Source of the DNA: Proteobacteria bacterium SG_bin4
GTDB lineage: Bacteria; Pseudomonadota; Gammaproteobacteria; Burkholderiales; Nitrosomonadaceae
NCBI GenBank assembly: GCA_002083395.1
Contig: LWDH01000058.1
Coordinates: 1-64,000 of the forward strand
DNA: 64,000 bases
Direction: 5' to 3'
Part shown: in pieces, positions 21,501-27,745 of the stretch
How positions within the stretch are numbered: the stretch's first letter is position 1
Layout of the letters: each line of letters opens with the position of its first letter
Translations under genes and position numbers: made by a program
The notes under the pieces: generated by a model
Database searches by the model: none
Seen by the model: only the letters and a program-made list of their open reading frames with translations
What the model was told of the DNA's origin: nothing

Positions 21501-21941
21501 AGCGCGCACGAGGACTACCACGCCCCCGGCGACACCGCCGATAAAATCGACACCGCCGGATTGGTCAAAGTCGCCGCGATCCTGAAAGAAGCCAGCGAAT
21601 ACCTCGCCAACCGTATCGAACCGCTCACGGTCACGCTATCGGCAGCGTCCGCCGAATCCACCGAACCGAGGGAAAAACGCAAAACCAGCCTCGGCACCGT
21701 GCCTGATTTCTCCTACCAAGGCGAAGGCGTGCGCATCGACAACACCCTCCCCGGCTCCCCGGCACAACAAGCCGGACTGCAACAAGGCGACATTCTGATT
21801 CAATTGGCCGGGCAACCGGTCAGCGACTTGGCATCGTATGCAGCGGTTTTGCGTGGATTGAAAGCCGGGGGGAAAGCGGAATTGCAATTTAAACGAGATG
21901 GTGAAGTTAGAATAGTCATAATTGAATTGATTAAGCGCTAA
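18552..21941 (+). CDS. giant exported metallopeptidase: M1 + M28 + PDZ fusion
   Basis: A 1129-residue protein that joins two unrelated zinc peptidases. Signal peptide 1-28. An M1-type beta N-domain and thermolysin-like catalytic domain follow (about 40-470) with HEILH at 303-307 and the third ligand Glu325 in NWAEGL. A linker (about 480-740) leads to an M28 aminopeptidase domain with the co-catalytic zinc ligands in GAHYDHLG (about 832), DDNASG (about 858), GEEANLLGS (about 893), LDTVGR and HEDYHAPGD (about 991). A PDZ domain closes the protein (about 1045-1129; [16 protein letters not shown]). All metal ligands look intact in both halves. I start at 18552, where AAGAAG precedes the ATG and the signal peptide begins. 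It probably degrades peptides in the periplasm or at the surface. GC is high compared with the genes that follow. Confidence 0.88.
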   Translation: MKLSSKHVITLFLFFIILFGARIASATASTFHHTMQIQLLPESSEIRVKDRIQIPEQVHNVGEPVTLAFYLHAALTVTGVQDATIEVDGDEIALKSRPISVRQYAITLPPGQQAFTLQYGGQIHHAVQGPGQEYSRSFGSTPGVISPEGVFLASASAWYPQFGDALVSFHLDIQVPAGWDVVSQGSLVRENGTTEAQHIVWEEKQPQDDIYLIAAKFHRYTQSAGAVNALVYLRSADQPLAQRYLDATAQYIAMYNKLIGPYPYSKFALVENFWESGYGMPSFTLLGSKVIRLPFILHSSYPHEILHNYWGNGVFVDYAKGNWAEGLTAYLADHLVNEQRGKGEEYRRDVLQKYADFVNHEKDFPIIRFVSRHSASSEAVGYGKTLMFFHMLRLELGDDAFTKVLRRFYQQFKFQQATFADLLATFNTVTGKDLSQQFEQWVHRAGAPDLVLRNAETEPHGEGYKLTLTVEQTQAGEPYRLQIPLAITVHGEDMAVESRIGLEQKIQTFELEFANRPVRIDLDPHFDVFRRLDSREIPSALSQGFGAEKPLLILPAREQKAVLEAYRALAANWQKTQASPLEIVTDEQLKTLPEDRTVWILGWQNRFADNVLKNLAGRDVSYRSGQLQLNHKRYPQNGHAVVLSARQSANPDKTLLWAAADTPQAVAELAIKLPHYRKYSYLVFKGDELTNIDKGQWPVLQSPLSQPVSQKDGFTIDAAHAAHAGITKPRRALAELPPVFSESRMMDDINHLAHESYKGRELGTPELDEAATYIAKQFQQIGLLPGGDSGSFFQTWQQDVGLPKGNITLRNVVGILPGTNPQLAGQSLVIGAHYDHLGTGWPDVRAAHQGKIHHGADDNASGIAVMLELARQIVPKWQPERTVIFVAFTGEEANLLGSQHYVRSSEKFPVAKIIAMLNLDTVGRLENNPVTVFGTGTARELVHIFRGASFVTGIPVNAVQDDFGSSDQAAFIQAGVPAVQFFASAHEDYHAPGDTADKIDTAGLVKVAAILKEASEYLANRIEPLTVTLSAASAESTEPREKRKTSLGTVPDFSYQGEGVRIDNTLPGSPAQQAGLQQGDILIQLAGQPVSDLASYAAVLRGLKAGGKAELQFKRDGEVRIVIIELIKR

Positions 21942-21977
21942 TTTCTTTGTTTGCCGTATTTTCAAGAGAGAACAAAA

Positions 21978-22475
21978 ATGCAGAATGAGAAATACTGGGA
22001 AATTATTCATTTAAGACTAAATCATGTCCAGAATCTTCAATCTGCAATGAGCGGACTTGAGATAACGGGGCTTGGAATATTTCTTGCAAAAGTAAATCCA
22101 GAAAATTTAGAAGTTTTATCATGCAATCAAACTCTTATATATGGAATTTATGGCTTATTATTATGGATGCATTTATTTACTCTATACCAATATTTTTCCG
22201 TCAAGAAGGCTCAATTGGTGCTTAATGACTGGGAAAATCAACTCAAAGAATCAATAGGCATAAGATATTTTGCTATGGGAAACATGCGACTACGCTTATA
22301 TTTTATTTCTCACGCTGCACCAACCTTTATCGCTTTCTTAGCGCCATTTCTGGCGCTTGATTTAGGGCTTATTTCCTTTCAAACAACATTCAGTCTTCTT
22401 GGAATTTTTTTTATTATTACTATTCCTTTCTTTATACTTTTACAAAAAAGTTTTAACAATTACGGGACGATATGA
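21978..22475 (+). CDS. multi-pass membrane protein, unknown function
   Basis: A 165-residue protein I do not recognise. After a polar N-terminal helix (about 1-35) there are hydrophobic segments at about 45-68 (LIYGIYGLLLWMHLFTLY region), 108-130 and 135-158. GC content is far lower than in the adjoining peptidase gene, which suggests separate origin. GAGAG lies before the ATG at 21978; the longer frame from 21951 overlaps spacer sequence. It is 36 bases downstream of the peptidase and could share its transcript. Confidence 0.6.
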   Translation: MQNEKYWEIIHLRLNHVQNLQSAMSGLEITGLGIFLAKVNPENLEVLSCNQTLIYGIYGLLLWMHLFTLYQYFSVKKAQLVLNDWENQLKESIGIRYFAMGNMRLRLYFISHAAPTFIAFLAPFLALDLGLISFQTTFSLLGIFFIITIPFFILLQKSFNNYGTI

Positions 22476-22617
22476 CCTGTCATTTCGAGATTCGGAAAAA
22501 TCATGAAAATTCTGCCTTATATTCACAATGAGCTGACATCATCAATTATTCGTCTCTGGTTTGGGGTGTACTTCTCGTACTGCTCATCGCTCACAGCTCT
22601 TGCACGGCATTAACCCC

Positions 22618-23103
22618 ATGCAATTCTCACGCTTTTTTCTCTTGATTTTTCTAATCCAGTCAATTCCTGCCGCCCCGGCATCAAGCACATGCCCGGAAGT
22701 CTCCGATTATGAGTGTTTGGTAAAAAATTCGATTCCGTTGTATCAAGAGAATGCTGAGCAATGGTGGAAAATTTACCATCACGCCGCAGCCAAAGCCAAG
22801 ACATGCGAGCATTTCAACGACATTACGCTTTTCTTGCGACTGTGGTCTGGCAGCACTGATGGAGAAATGGCCGAGGGTCTTGCCACCGATACCGAGGAAA
22901 TTCTGACCAACAACAGTCCGTGTTTTTTTGAAGGATTGTTGGGGCTATCAAAGGAAGAAATAGCTGCGTTCATTACACACTATTGCCCATTGACTGAACC
23001 GGAACCTATTGTCAAAGCATTGCAGCAAGCCATGAAAAACCCACGTTACCGGGATATAGCAGCGCAATTACTGCAAAAAACTTGCATTCAAGCCACAGAT
23101 TGA
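22618..23103 (+). CDS. secreted cysteine-containing protein, unknown function
   Basis: A 161-residue exported protein. Signal peptide MQFSRFFLLIFLIQSIPAAP, then a helical mature domain with six cysteines (TCPEVSDYECL, TCEHF, SPCFFEG, HYCPL, KTCIQ), suggesting disulfides in the periplasm. The ATG at 22618 is chosen over an upstream TTG because it begins the signal peptide. The family is not recognised. A decayed copy of its first 50 codons lies at 24694-24842, showing that this gene has been duplicated locally. Confidence 0.65.
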   Translation: MQFSRFFLLIFLIQSIPAAPASSTCPEVSDYECLVKNSIPLYQENAEQWWKIYHHAAAKAKTCEHFNDITLFLRLWSGSTDGEMAEGLATDTEEILTNNSPCFFEGLLGLSKEEIAAFITHYCPLTEPEPIVKALQQAMKNPRYRDIAAQLLQKTCIQATD

Positions 23104-23204
23104 CAAAATTACACCCATCATCCACGGTTCACACTTACAAACCGCATGACTGCCACGATCATTCAACTTAAACGAGCACAAAAACATCACAGGGAGATTG
23201 TGTA

Positions 23205-23774
23205 ATGCCCACTTGCTGGATCATTGCCGGTCCCAATGGCGCAGGCAAAACCACCTTCGCTCTGGAATATCTGTCCAAGGTAGCGCACTGTACGCATTTT
23301 GTTAATGCCGATCTGATCGCGGCGGGACTTTCTCCGCTGGCGCCGGAACGCGGACTGATTGCGGCAAGCCGTATTTTTCTGAACGAGATCGGAGAAAACA
23401 TCAGCCGCCGCGAGAATTTTGCATTCGAAACCACGCTTTCAGGTCGTAGCTATCTACGCTTGATCAATTGACTGCAGCATGATGGTTGGCAAGTGGAGTT
23501 GATCTATCTTGCTTTGCCCAGCGCCAGAATATCGGAAATGCGTGTCGCGGAAAGGGTTGCGCATGGTGGTCACAATATCCCGTTACGCGACATCGAGCGG
23601 CGTTTCCCGCGCAGCCTGGCTAATTTGCTCCAAATATTCAGTCACAGGGTCAATCATTGCGTTTGTTTTATGAATATTGGTGAAATACCAATCCCCGTGT
23701 TTGAACAAGCAGGCAATAGCCGTGATATTCTGCATGAGGTTTATTATCAGCAGTTATTAATGGAAGTTACATAA
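23205..23774 (+). pseudogene. zeta-toxin-like kinase gene, interrupted by one stop codon
   Basis: A P-loop protein of the zeta-toxin/AAA-like group; relatives phosphorylate UDP-activated amino sugars or other small substrates. Walker [10 protein letters not shown] is at residues 9-17, followed by [19 protein letters not shown] and [10 protein letters not shown], all typical of the family. Codon 89 is TGA (23469-23471); reading on in the same frame restores conserved sequence ([29 protein letters not shown]..., here cut short) to a stop at 23772-23774. The expected residue is arginine, so a single CGA to TGA change explains the break. Total length would be 189 residues. The downstream small gene overlaps its stop by one base. 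Either a pseudogene, a sequencing error, or a readthrough site. Confidence 0.8.
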
Positions 23775-23983
23775 TGAAAATAACGTCAAAAGCAAAGCTC
23801 TCCGAAAAAGGCCAAGTAATCCTGGATTCGCTGCAAAAAGCTGTAACACAGGAACTTGAAAAGAAACGCCGCTTGGGTCAGTACGCGGTCGTATGGCGGG
23901 ACGGCGGGCCAGTGATGATCGGCGAGGATGCACCGAAGGCATCGGAAAATCCTGCCAGTTATGAGACTGACAAAAGCTTTTAA
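23774..23983 (+). CDS. small partner of the zeta-like kinase gene
   Basis: A 69-residue soluble protein whose ATG overlaps the stop of the broken zeta-like gene (TAATG), which implies translational coupling. Sequence: a basic, helical N-terminal two-thirds (SEKGQVILDSLQKAV, QELEKKRRLGQYAVV) and an acidic C-terminal tail. The same arrangement (zeta-type kinase followed by a short basic protein) is seen in chromosomal toxin-antitoxin-like pairs, where the small protein is the presumed antitoxin; that role is inferred, not shown. It seems intact although the kinase frame is interrupted. Confidence 0.6.
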   Translation: MKITSKAKLSEKGQVILDSLQKAVTQELEKKRRLGQYAVVWRDGGPVMIGEDAPKASENPASYETDKSF

Positions 23984-24082
23984 ATTACTTCGCCTTCTTC
24001 TTATACATCATCGGAGGCTCAGAACTCTTGCTAAATTTGGCGAAACATGACGCAGTCCGGTTAGCTCCACATGAGGGATCAC

Positions 24083-24436
24083 ATGAAACGAAGCGTTATT
24101 ACCGTACTCTTGCTGCTTGTTGCCTTACCGGTTGCTGCCTGGCAGTACCAATCGCTTTCCGGTCAATACCGCATCGCGGGAAAAACAGTGATTGATCCGC
24201 CGCCATCCGAGGCCAAGGACACACATTTACACCTCACGTTGTCCGGCGCTGCCGCGCGAGATTTATACAACGCAATGAAAGTCGCCCCAAAACCTGACGG
24301 ATGTGCCGGCAACGGGGCCATGATAAAGACCGTGGGAGCAATGCAGTGCCTTCGGTCCGAGGATGGAAAAGAGTTTGAATGTTCATTCGCAATCGACATT
24401 GCAAACCAAAAGATAACGGGAGCCAGTGCGTGCTAA
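24083..24436 (+). CDS. small exported protein, unknown function
   Basis: A 117-residue protein with a signal peptide (MKRSVITVLLLLVALPVAA) and a mature region with four cysteines (DGCAGNGAM, QCLRSEDG, FECSF, ASAC at the very C-terminus). I place the start at 24083, since GAGGG lies just upstream; an ATG four codons earlier is possible. The end of the gene abuts a MITE-like repeat: the stop codon TAA is followed within one base by the repeat's terminal GGAAAC. Family not recognised. Confidence 0.6.
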   Translation: MKRSVITVLLLLVALPVAAWQYQSLSGQYRIAGKTVIDPPPSEAKDTHLHLTLSGAAARDLYNAMKVAPKPDGCAGNGAMIKTVGAMQCLRSEDGKEFECSFAIDIANQKITGASAC

Positions 24437-24580
24437 GGAAACACTGATTAATTCGCCTGAGCAAGATGAGATGCAAGGCGGATAGAACGTAAGAAACGAG
24501 ACATATCAATACGATAGGAGAGTTTTTGAGTACCGCCGAACGCAGCAAATCGCTTGCGCAAGCAATTAATCGGCGTTTCC
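24437..24580. repeat. MITE-like element, copy A (144 bp)
   Basis: Terminal inverted repeats GGAAACACTGATTAATT and AATTAATCGGCGTTTCC bound a 144-bp non-coding sequence with an internal conserved core GAGACATATCAAT. A second copy of nearly the same length lies in opposite orientation at 59974-60118. The elements share the ends, the core and the adjoining GAGTACCGC stretch but differ elsewhere. No transposase is encoded, so movement would need a helper in trans. Confidence 0.8.
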
Positions 24581-24693
24581 CCAATAGTTTTCCGCCTGCC
24601 CCTAACCCGCAGTGAACCGGGCGCCGGAACAGTACGTTGTTGGAATTCCCTCCGCACTACGCACCTCGGCACTGGTTACTTCCAATGGCAACC

Positions 24694-24842
24694 CCATCGC
24701 CTCCCTGCTTTTTCCTGGTTTTTCTAATCCAGTCAGTTCCCGCCCTCCCGGCATCGAGCACATGCCCGGAAGTTTCCGATTAAGCATGGTTGGTAAAAGA
24801 TTCGATGCAGGTGTATCCAGAGGATTTTGAGCCATAGTGGTA
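24694..24842 (+). pseudogene. decayed duplicate of the 22618 secreted-protein gene
   Basis: This stretch matches the 5' part of the gene at 22618-23103 base for base over long runs, for example TTTTTCTAATCCAGTCA, GGCATCNAGCACATGCCCGG and GGTAAAANATTCGAT (N marks differing bases). The original ATG is changed (CCCCATG to CCCCATC), a short deletion has shifted the frame in the signal peptide, and a TAA occurs where the intact gene has TATGAG. Similarity fades after about 24840. It is clearly a dead partial copy. Confidence 0.8.
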
Positions 24843-25044
24843 AGCCACAACCCCACCACCTACTCACACTGCTCCATTGATATTTCAGTAATGCAGATTT
24901 CTCGGGAAATCTATTCATCACATTTCACAAAGACTTTACATTGTCTCAACAATTGCGAGTGATTGTTAATTTATAGTTTCACCATCGCAGCTCTACCCAA
25001 CGATCCAATGAAACTTAAACAAATTTGAAATTGAGGAGACAATC

Positions 25045-25491
25045 ATGGCAACCATCACTTTTTTAGTTAAAGGCAACACCGCAGCAGACAAACAATCCAG
25101 AGTACGCGTCGATGTGACCGAGCGGCAGGACGGCGCACTGTGCTTTGAAGTCAAGCAGCATGGTTTTTCAATCAACCAACTGTACGGTGTTTATTTCGAT
25201 GTGACTGATAAGTCTCTACTCAATACCCTCAGGGTCAACGAAGATTCCAATGTCAAGTATGTCGGCAGCGAGTCGGCTGCTGCGACAGGCACGCACGATA
25301 CGGGTCATGCGGCTGCACGTTATGGCATCGGTCACAGTTTCATCCGCACTTACAATTTTATTCTGACAAGTGTCCGGCGCAAACTTACTTTAGCTGATTT
25401 CACCAACATCAAGCTCGACTGCGCCAAGGACAATACTGCATTTCAGGACGACGAAGACAGCCACCGCTGGTTGTACATGAGCTTGGCTTAA
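25045..25491 (+). CDS. orphan 148-residue protein, unknown function
   Basis: A soluble protein with no signal peptide and a strong ribosome binding site (GAGGAGACA). The first half is beta-rich (TITFLVKG, RVRVDVTERQDGALCFEV, YGVYFDVTDKSLLNTLRV), reminiscent of repeat domains in secreted adhesin-like proteins, though I cannot name a family. The middle is Gly/Ala/His-rich (AAATGTHDTGHAAARYGIGH) and the C-terminal part is mixed. A MITE-like palindrome begins seven bases after its stop codon. Independent transcription seems likely, as 550 bases without intact genes precede it. Confidence 0.6.
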   Translation: MATITFLVKGNTAADKQSRVRVDVTERQDGALCFEVKQHGFSINQLYGVYFDVTDKSLLNTLRVNEDSNVKYVGSESAAATGTHDTGHAAARYGIGHSFIRTYNFILTSVRRKLTLADFTNIKLDCAKDNTAFQDDEDSHRWLYMSLA

Positions 25492-25498
25492 CGGGGTG

Positions 25499-25623
25499 TT
25501 GAAAAACGTTTTCGAGGCAGCCGATGCAAGGCAAAAACAGGCGAAAAATCGCAGCTTATGCCTGATAAATTAGCGTTTTAGCCTGTTTTTAACATCGCAG
25601 CGGCAACGACGATAGTTTTTCAA
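25499..25623. repeat. palindromic MITE-like element (125 bp)
   Basis: Ends TTGAAAAAC (25499-25507) and GTTTTTCAA (25615-25623) are perfect inverted repeats. Inside, GCAAAAACAGGC (25531-25542) pairs with GCCTGTTTTT (25581-25590), and GCAGCCGATG near the left mirrors CATCGCAGCGGC near the right, so the entire unit can fold on itself. It carries no gene. It lies between the orphan gene at 25045 and the chemoreceptor gene and may also act as a transcript end. It is unrelated to the GGAAAC-ended elements. Confidence 0.7.
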
Positions 25624-25688
25624 GCCTGTTAAAAGCAGCGGATTATTTGAACTGAATATTTATAGAATTCAACAAGGAAGGCATTATC

Positions 25689-27221
25689 ATGAGAGTCAAC
25701 GAACCCGTAACCCAGCGCGATATGGGCATGAACAATGAAACCGAAATCATTTCAACGACCAACCTGAAGGGCATTCTGACATCCGCCAACGATGATTTCA
25801 TCCGCATGAGCGGGTTTACCTGGGATGAACTGAACGGCAAGAATCATAACATCATCCGTCATCCCGACATGCCGCCTGAAGCATTTGCCAACCTGTGGGA
25901 AACTTTGAAGAGTGGCCAGCCGTGGATGGGCATCGTCAAAAACCGCAACAAGTGCGGCGACCATTACTGGGTGGATGCTTTCGCCAGCGCACAATACGAA
26001 GACGGCCAAGTGATCGGCTACCAATCGGTCCGGGTCAAAGCGAAACAAGAATGGATCGACCGTGCTGAGACGCTGTATGCCAAAATCATGTCGAAAAAAA
26101 CGGATTCCGACAAACGCCGTTCGACGCTGAGCAGCGTAAAACTGACACGTTTTCCGCTGTCATTTACCACCCGGGTCGGTCTGAGCGTATCGAGCCTTTT
26201 CATCATACTGTTCACGATCCTGGCCGCCGCCGGGCAAATCGCGTGGATACCGGCATTGATCGGCGCCACCGCGGGAGCGGGGGTCAGTTATGCCACCGTA
26301 TACACCCTATTGTCCGGACTGCGCAAAATGGCCGCACGTTCTGAGAAAATCGCCAACGATGCGCTGACACGTTATATCTATACCGGCAGAACCGACGAAA
26401 TCGGCCAAATCGAATACGCGCTGATCTTTATGAACGCTAAACTGCGCACCGCGATCGGACGCGTCAAAGAATCATCGTCCGTACTGAATCAAGTCGCATC
26501 TGAAATCGCAACCGGCAACATGCACTTATCCGAACGCACCGAGAATCAGGCATCGAGTCTGGAAGAGACAGCATCCAGCATGGAAGAAATCACCTCCACC
26601 GTACAGCAGAATGCTGACAATGCGCACCAAGCCAATCAGTTAGCACGTGATTCGCAACGTTATGCGGAAAAAAGCGGCGCGGTGGTTAGCAGCGCCATGC
26701 ATGCAATGGCTGAAATCCACGACAGCAGCAAAGAAATTGCTGAGATCATCAATGTCATCGACAGCATTGCGTTCCAGACCAATCTGTTGGCACTCAATGC
26801 CGCCGTTGAAGCGGCCCGGGCAGGTGAACAAGGACGCGGATTTGCGGTAGTCGCGAACGAAGTGCGTAACCTGGCTGGCCGCAGTGCAGATTCTGCCAAA
26901 CAAATCAAAGCATTGATTAACGACAGCGTGGCCAAAGTGGAAAAGGGTACTAGCCTGGTCAACGAATCCGGTGAAGCACTCCGGATGATCACCGAGAGCG
27001 TTAAGAAAGTTTCCGATATCGTGGCCGCAATCTCCGAATCTTCCCAGGAACAAGCCAACGGCATCGGGCAAATCAACCAGGCGGTATCGCAGATCGACGA
27101 AACCACGCAGCAAAATGCCGCGCTGGTCGAAGAATCAGCCGCCGCAAGTGAAGCAATGTCACAAAAAGTCAAACTCCTTGCCGGTTTGGCGTACCAGTTC
27201 AAGCAGGAGAATGCCAATTAA
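25689..27221 (+). CDS. Aer-like chemoreceptor (PAS-HAMP-MCP)
   Basis: A 510-residue methyl-accepting chemotaxis protein of the energy-taxis type. An N-terminal PAS domain (about 20-120; LTSANDDFIRMSGFTWDEL, HNIIRHPDMP) would hold FAD or another redox-sensing cofactor in the cytoplasm. Two transmembrane helices (161-182, 185-208) form a hairpin with no periplasmic domain. A HAMP-like region (about 208-265) leads to the signalling domain (about 280-505) with the conserved tip region FQTNLLALNAAVEAARAGE and EVRNLAGRSADSAKQIK. No che or flagellar genes are near, so it acts with a chemotaxis system elsewhere. RBS AAGGAAGG precedes the ATG. A perfect hairpin ends the unit. Confidence 0.92.
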   Translation: MRVNEPVTQRDMGMNNETEIISTTNLKGILTSANDDFIRMSGFTWDELNGKNHNIIRHPDMPPEAFANLWETLKSGQPWMGIVKNRNKCGDHYWVDAFASAQYEDGQVIGYQSVRVKAKQEWIDRAETLYAKIMSKKTDSDKRRSTLSSVKLTRFPLSFTTRVGLSVSSLFIILFTILAAAGQIAWIPALIGATAGAGVSYATVYTLLSGLRKMAARSEKIANDALTRYIYTGRTDEIGQIEYALIFMNAKLRTAIGRVKESSSVLNQVASEIATGNMHLSERTENQASSLEETASSMEEITSTVQQNADNAHQANQLARDSQRYAEKSGAVVSSAMHAMAEIHDSSKEIAEIINVIDSIAFQTNLLALNAAVEAARAGEQGRGFAVVANEVRNLAGRSADSAKQIKALINDSVAKVEKGTSLVNESGEALRMITESVKKVSDIVAAISESSQEQANGIGQINQAVSQIDETTQQNAALVEESAAASEAMSQKVKLLAGLAYQFKQENAN

Positions 27222-27249
27222 ATTAGAAAAGATTCAACCGGAGTGACAC

Positions 27250-27292
27250 AGCAGGCTTTTGGCAAGACAACAACTCTTGCCAAAAGCCTGCT
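27250..27292 (+). terminator. perfect 18-bp hairpin after the chemoreceptor gene
   Basis: AGCAGGCTTTTGGCAAGA (27250-27267) is exactly complementary to TCTTGCCAAAAGCCTGCT (27275-27292), with a 7-base loop, 28 bases after the stop codon. No T-run follows, so it may stop polymerase inefficiently, protect the 3' end, or be a mobile palindrome. Confidence 0.65.
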
Positions 27293-27745
27293 CATGTTGA
27301 TAGAAATATCAGTCAGCGTATAAAACTGTCCAGGGTTGCGTATAAAATCACGTTGAAAAGCTCATCCCCGCGGGTTTTCAGAAATAAAACTGAAGAGAAG
27401 CTGTGCAAGCGACATCGCTATGCTCCTCGGCCAACCCGGATGCATCCGTTTGCCATGCTTTGCTCCGATCAATTTGATGGCCGGGTAGAATTTTCCATCA
27501 TCTGCCGCAGTCATTAATACGAAAAATATTGAGCCACATCAAAGTACTATCAGATCTATTTGATAAAATTCTTTAACCGTAGTGCGAAATGTCACATTCG
27601 CGTGCGGTAAATTCTGTTAGGCTAGTTTCGCTGTCGTCGGCGAAGTCGGCCAGCAGCGTTTCAATCTGTCGTTTGCTCCAAATTCTGATTCTCTACAGAC
27701 TGTTAACCGATAGTCTGCTCATATTATTCTGATAAGGAGAATATC
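27293..27745. other. intergenic, 453 bp, no intact gene
   Basis: Between the chemoreceptor hairpin and the 741-residue protein gene. The only coding hint is an open stretch on the minus strand at 27573-27692 (about 39 codons, reading RIWSKRQIETLLADF), too short and without a start to be called. The strong RBS AAGGAG of the next gene is at the right end. It probably also contains that gene's promoter. Confidence 0.5.

Noticed and set aside
19151..21697. Many long antisense frames under the M1-M28 peptidase gene (for example 20655-21521)
   Set aside because: They arise from GC-rich codon third positions; composition is Gly/Ala/Arg-biased and there are no domains or ribosome binding sites.
27573..27692. 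Minus-strand open stretch (RIWSKRQIETLLADF) before the 741-aa gene
   Set aside because: About 39 codons, no start, preceded by TAG, no recognisable family; could be chance.
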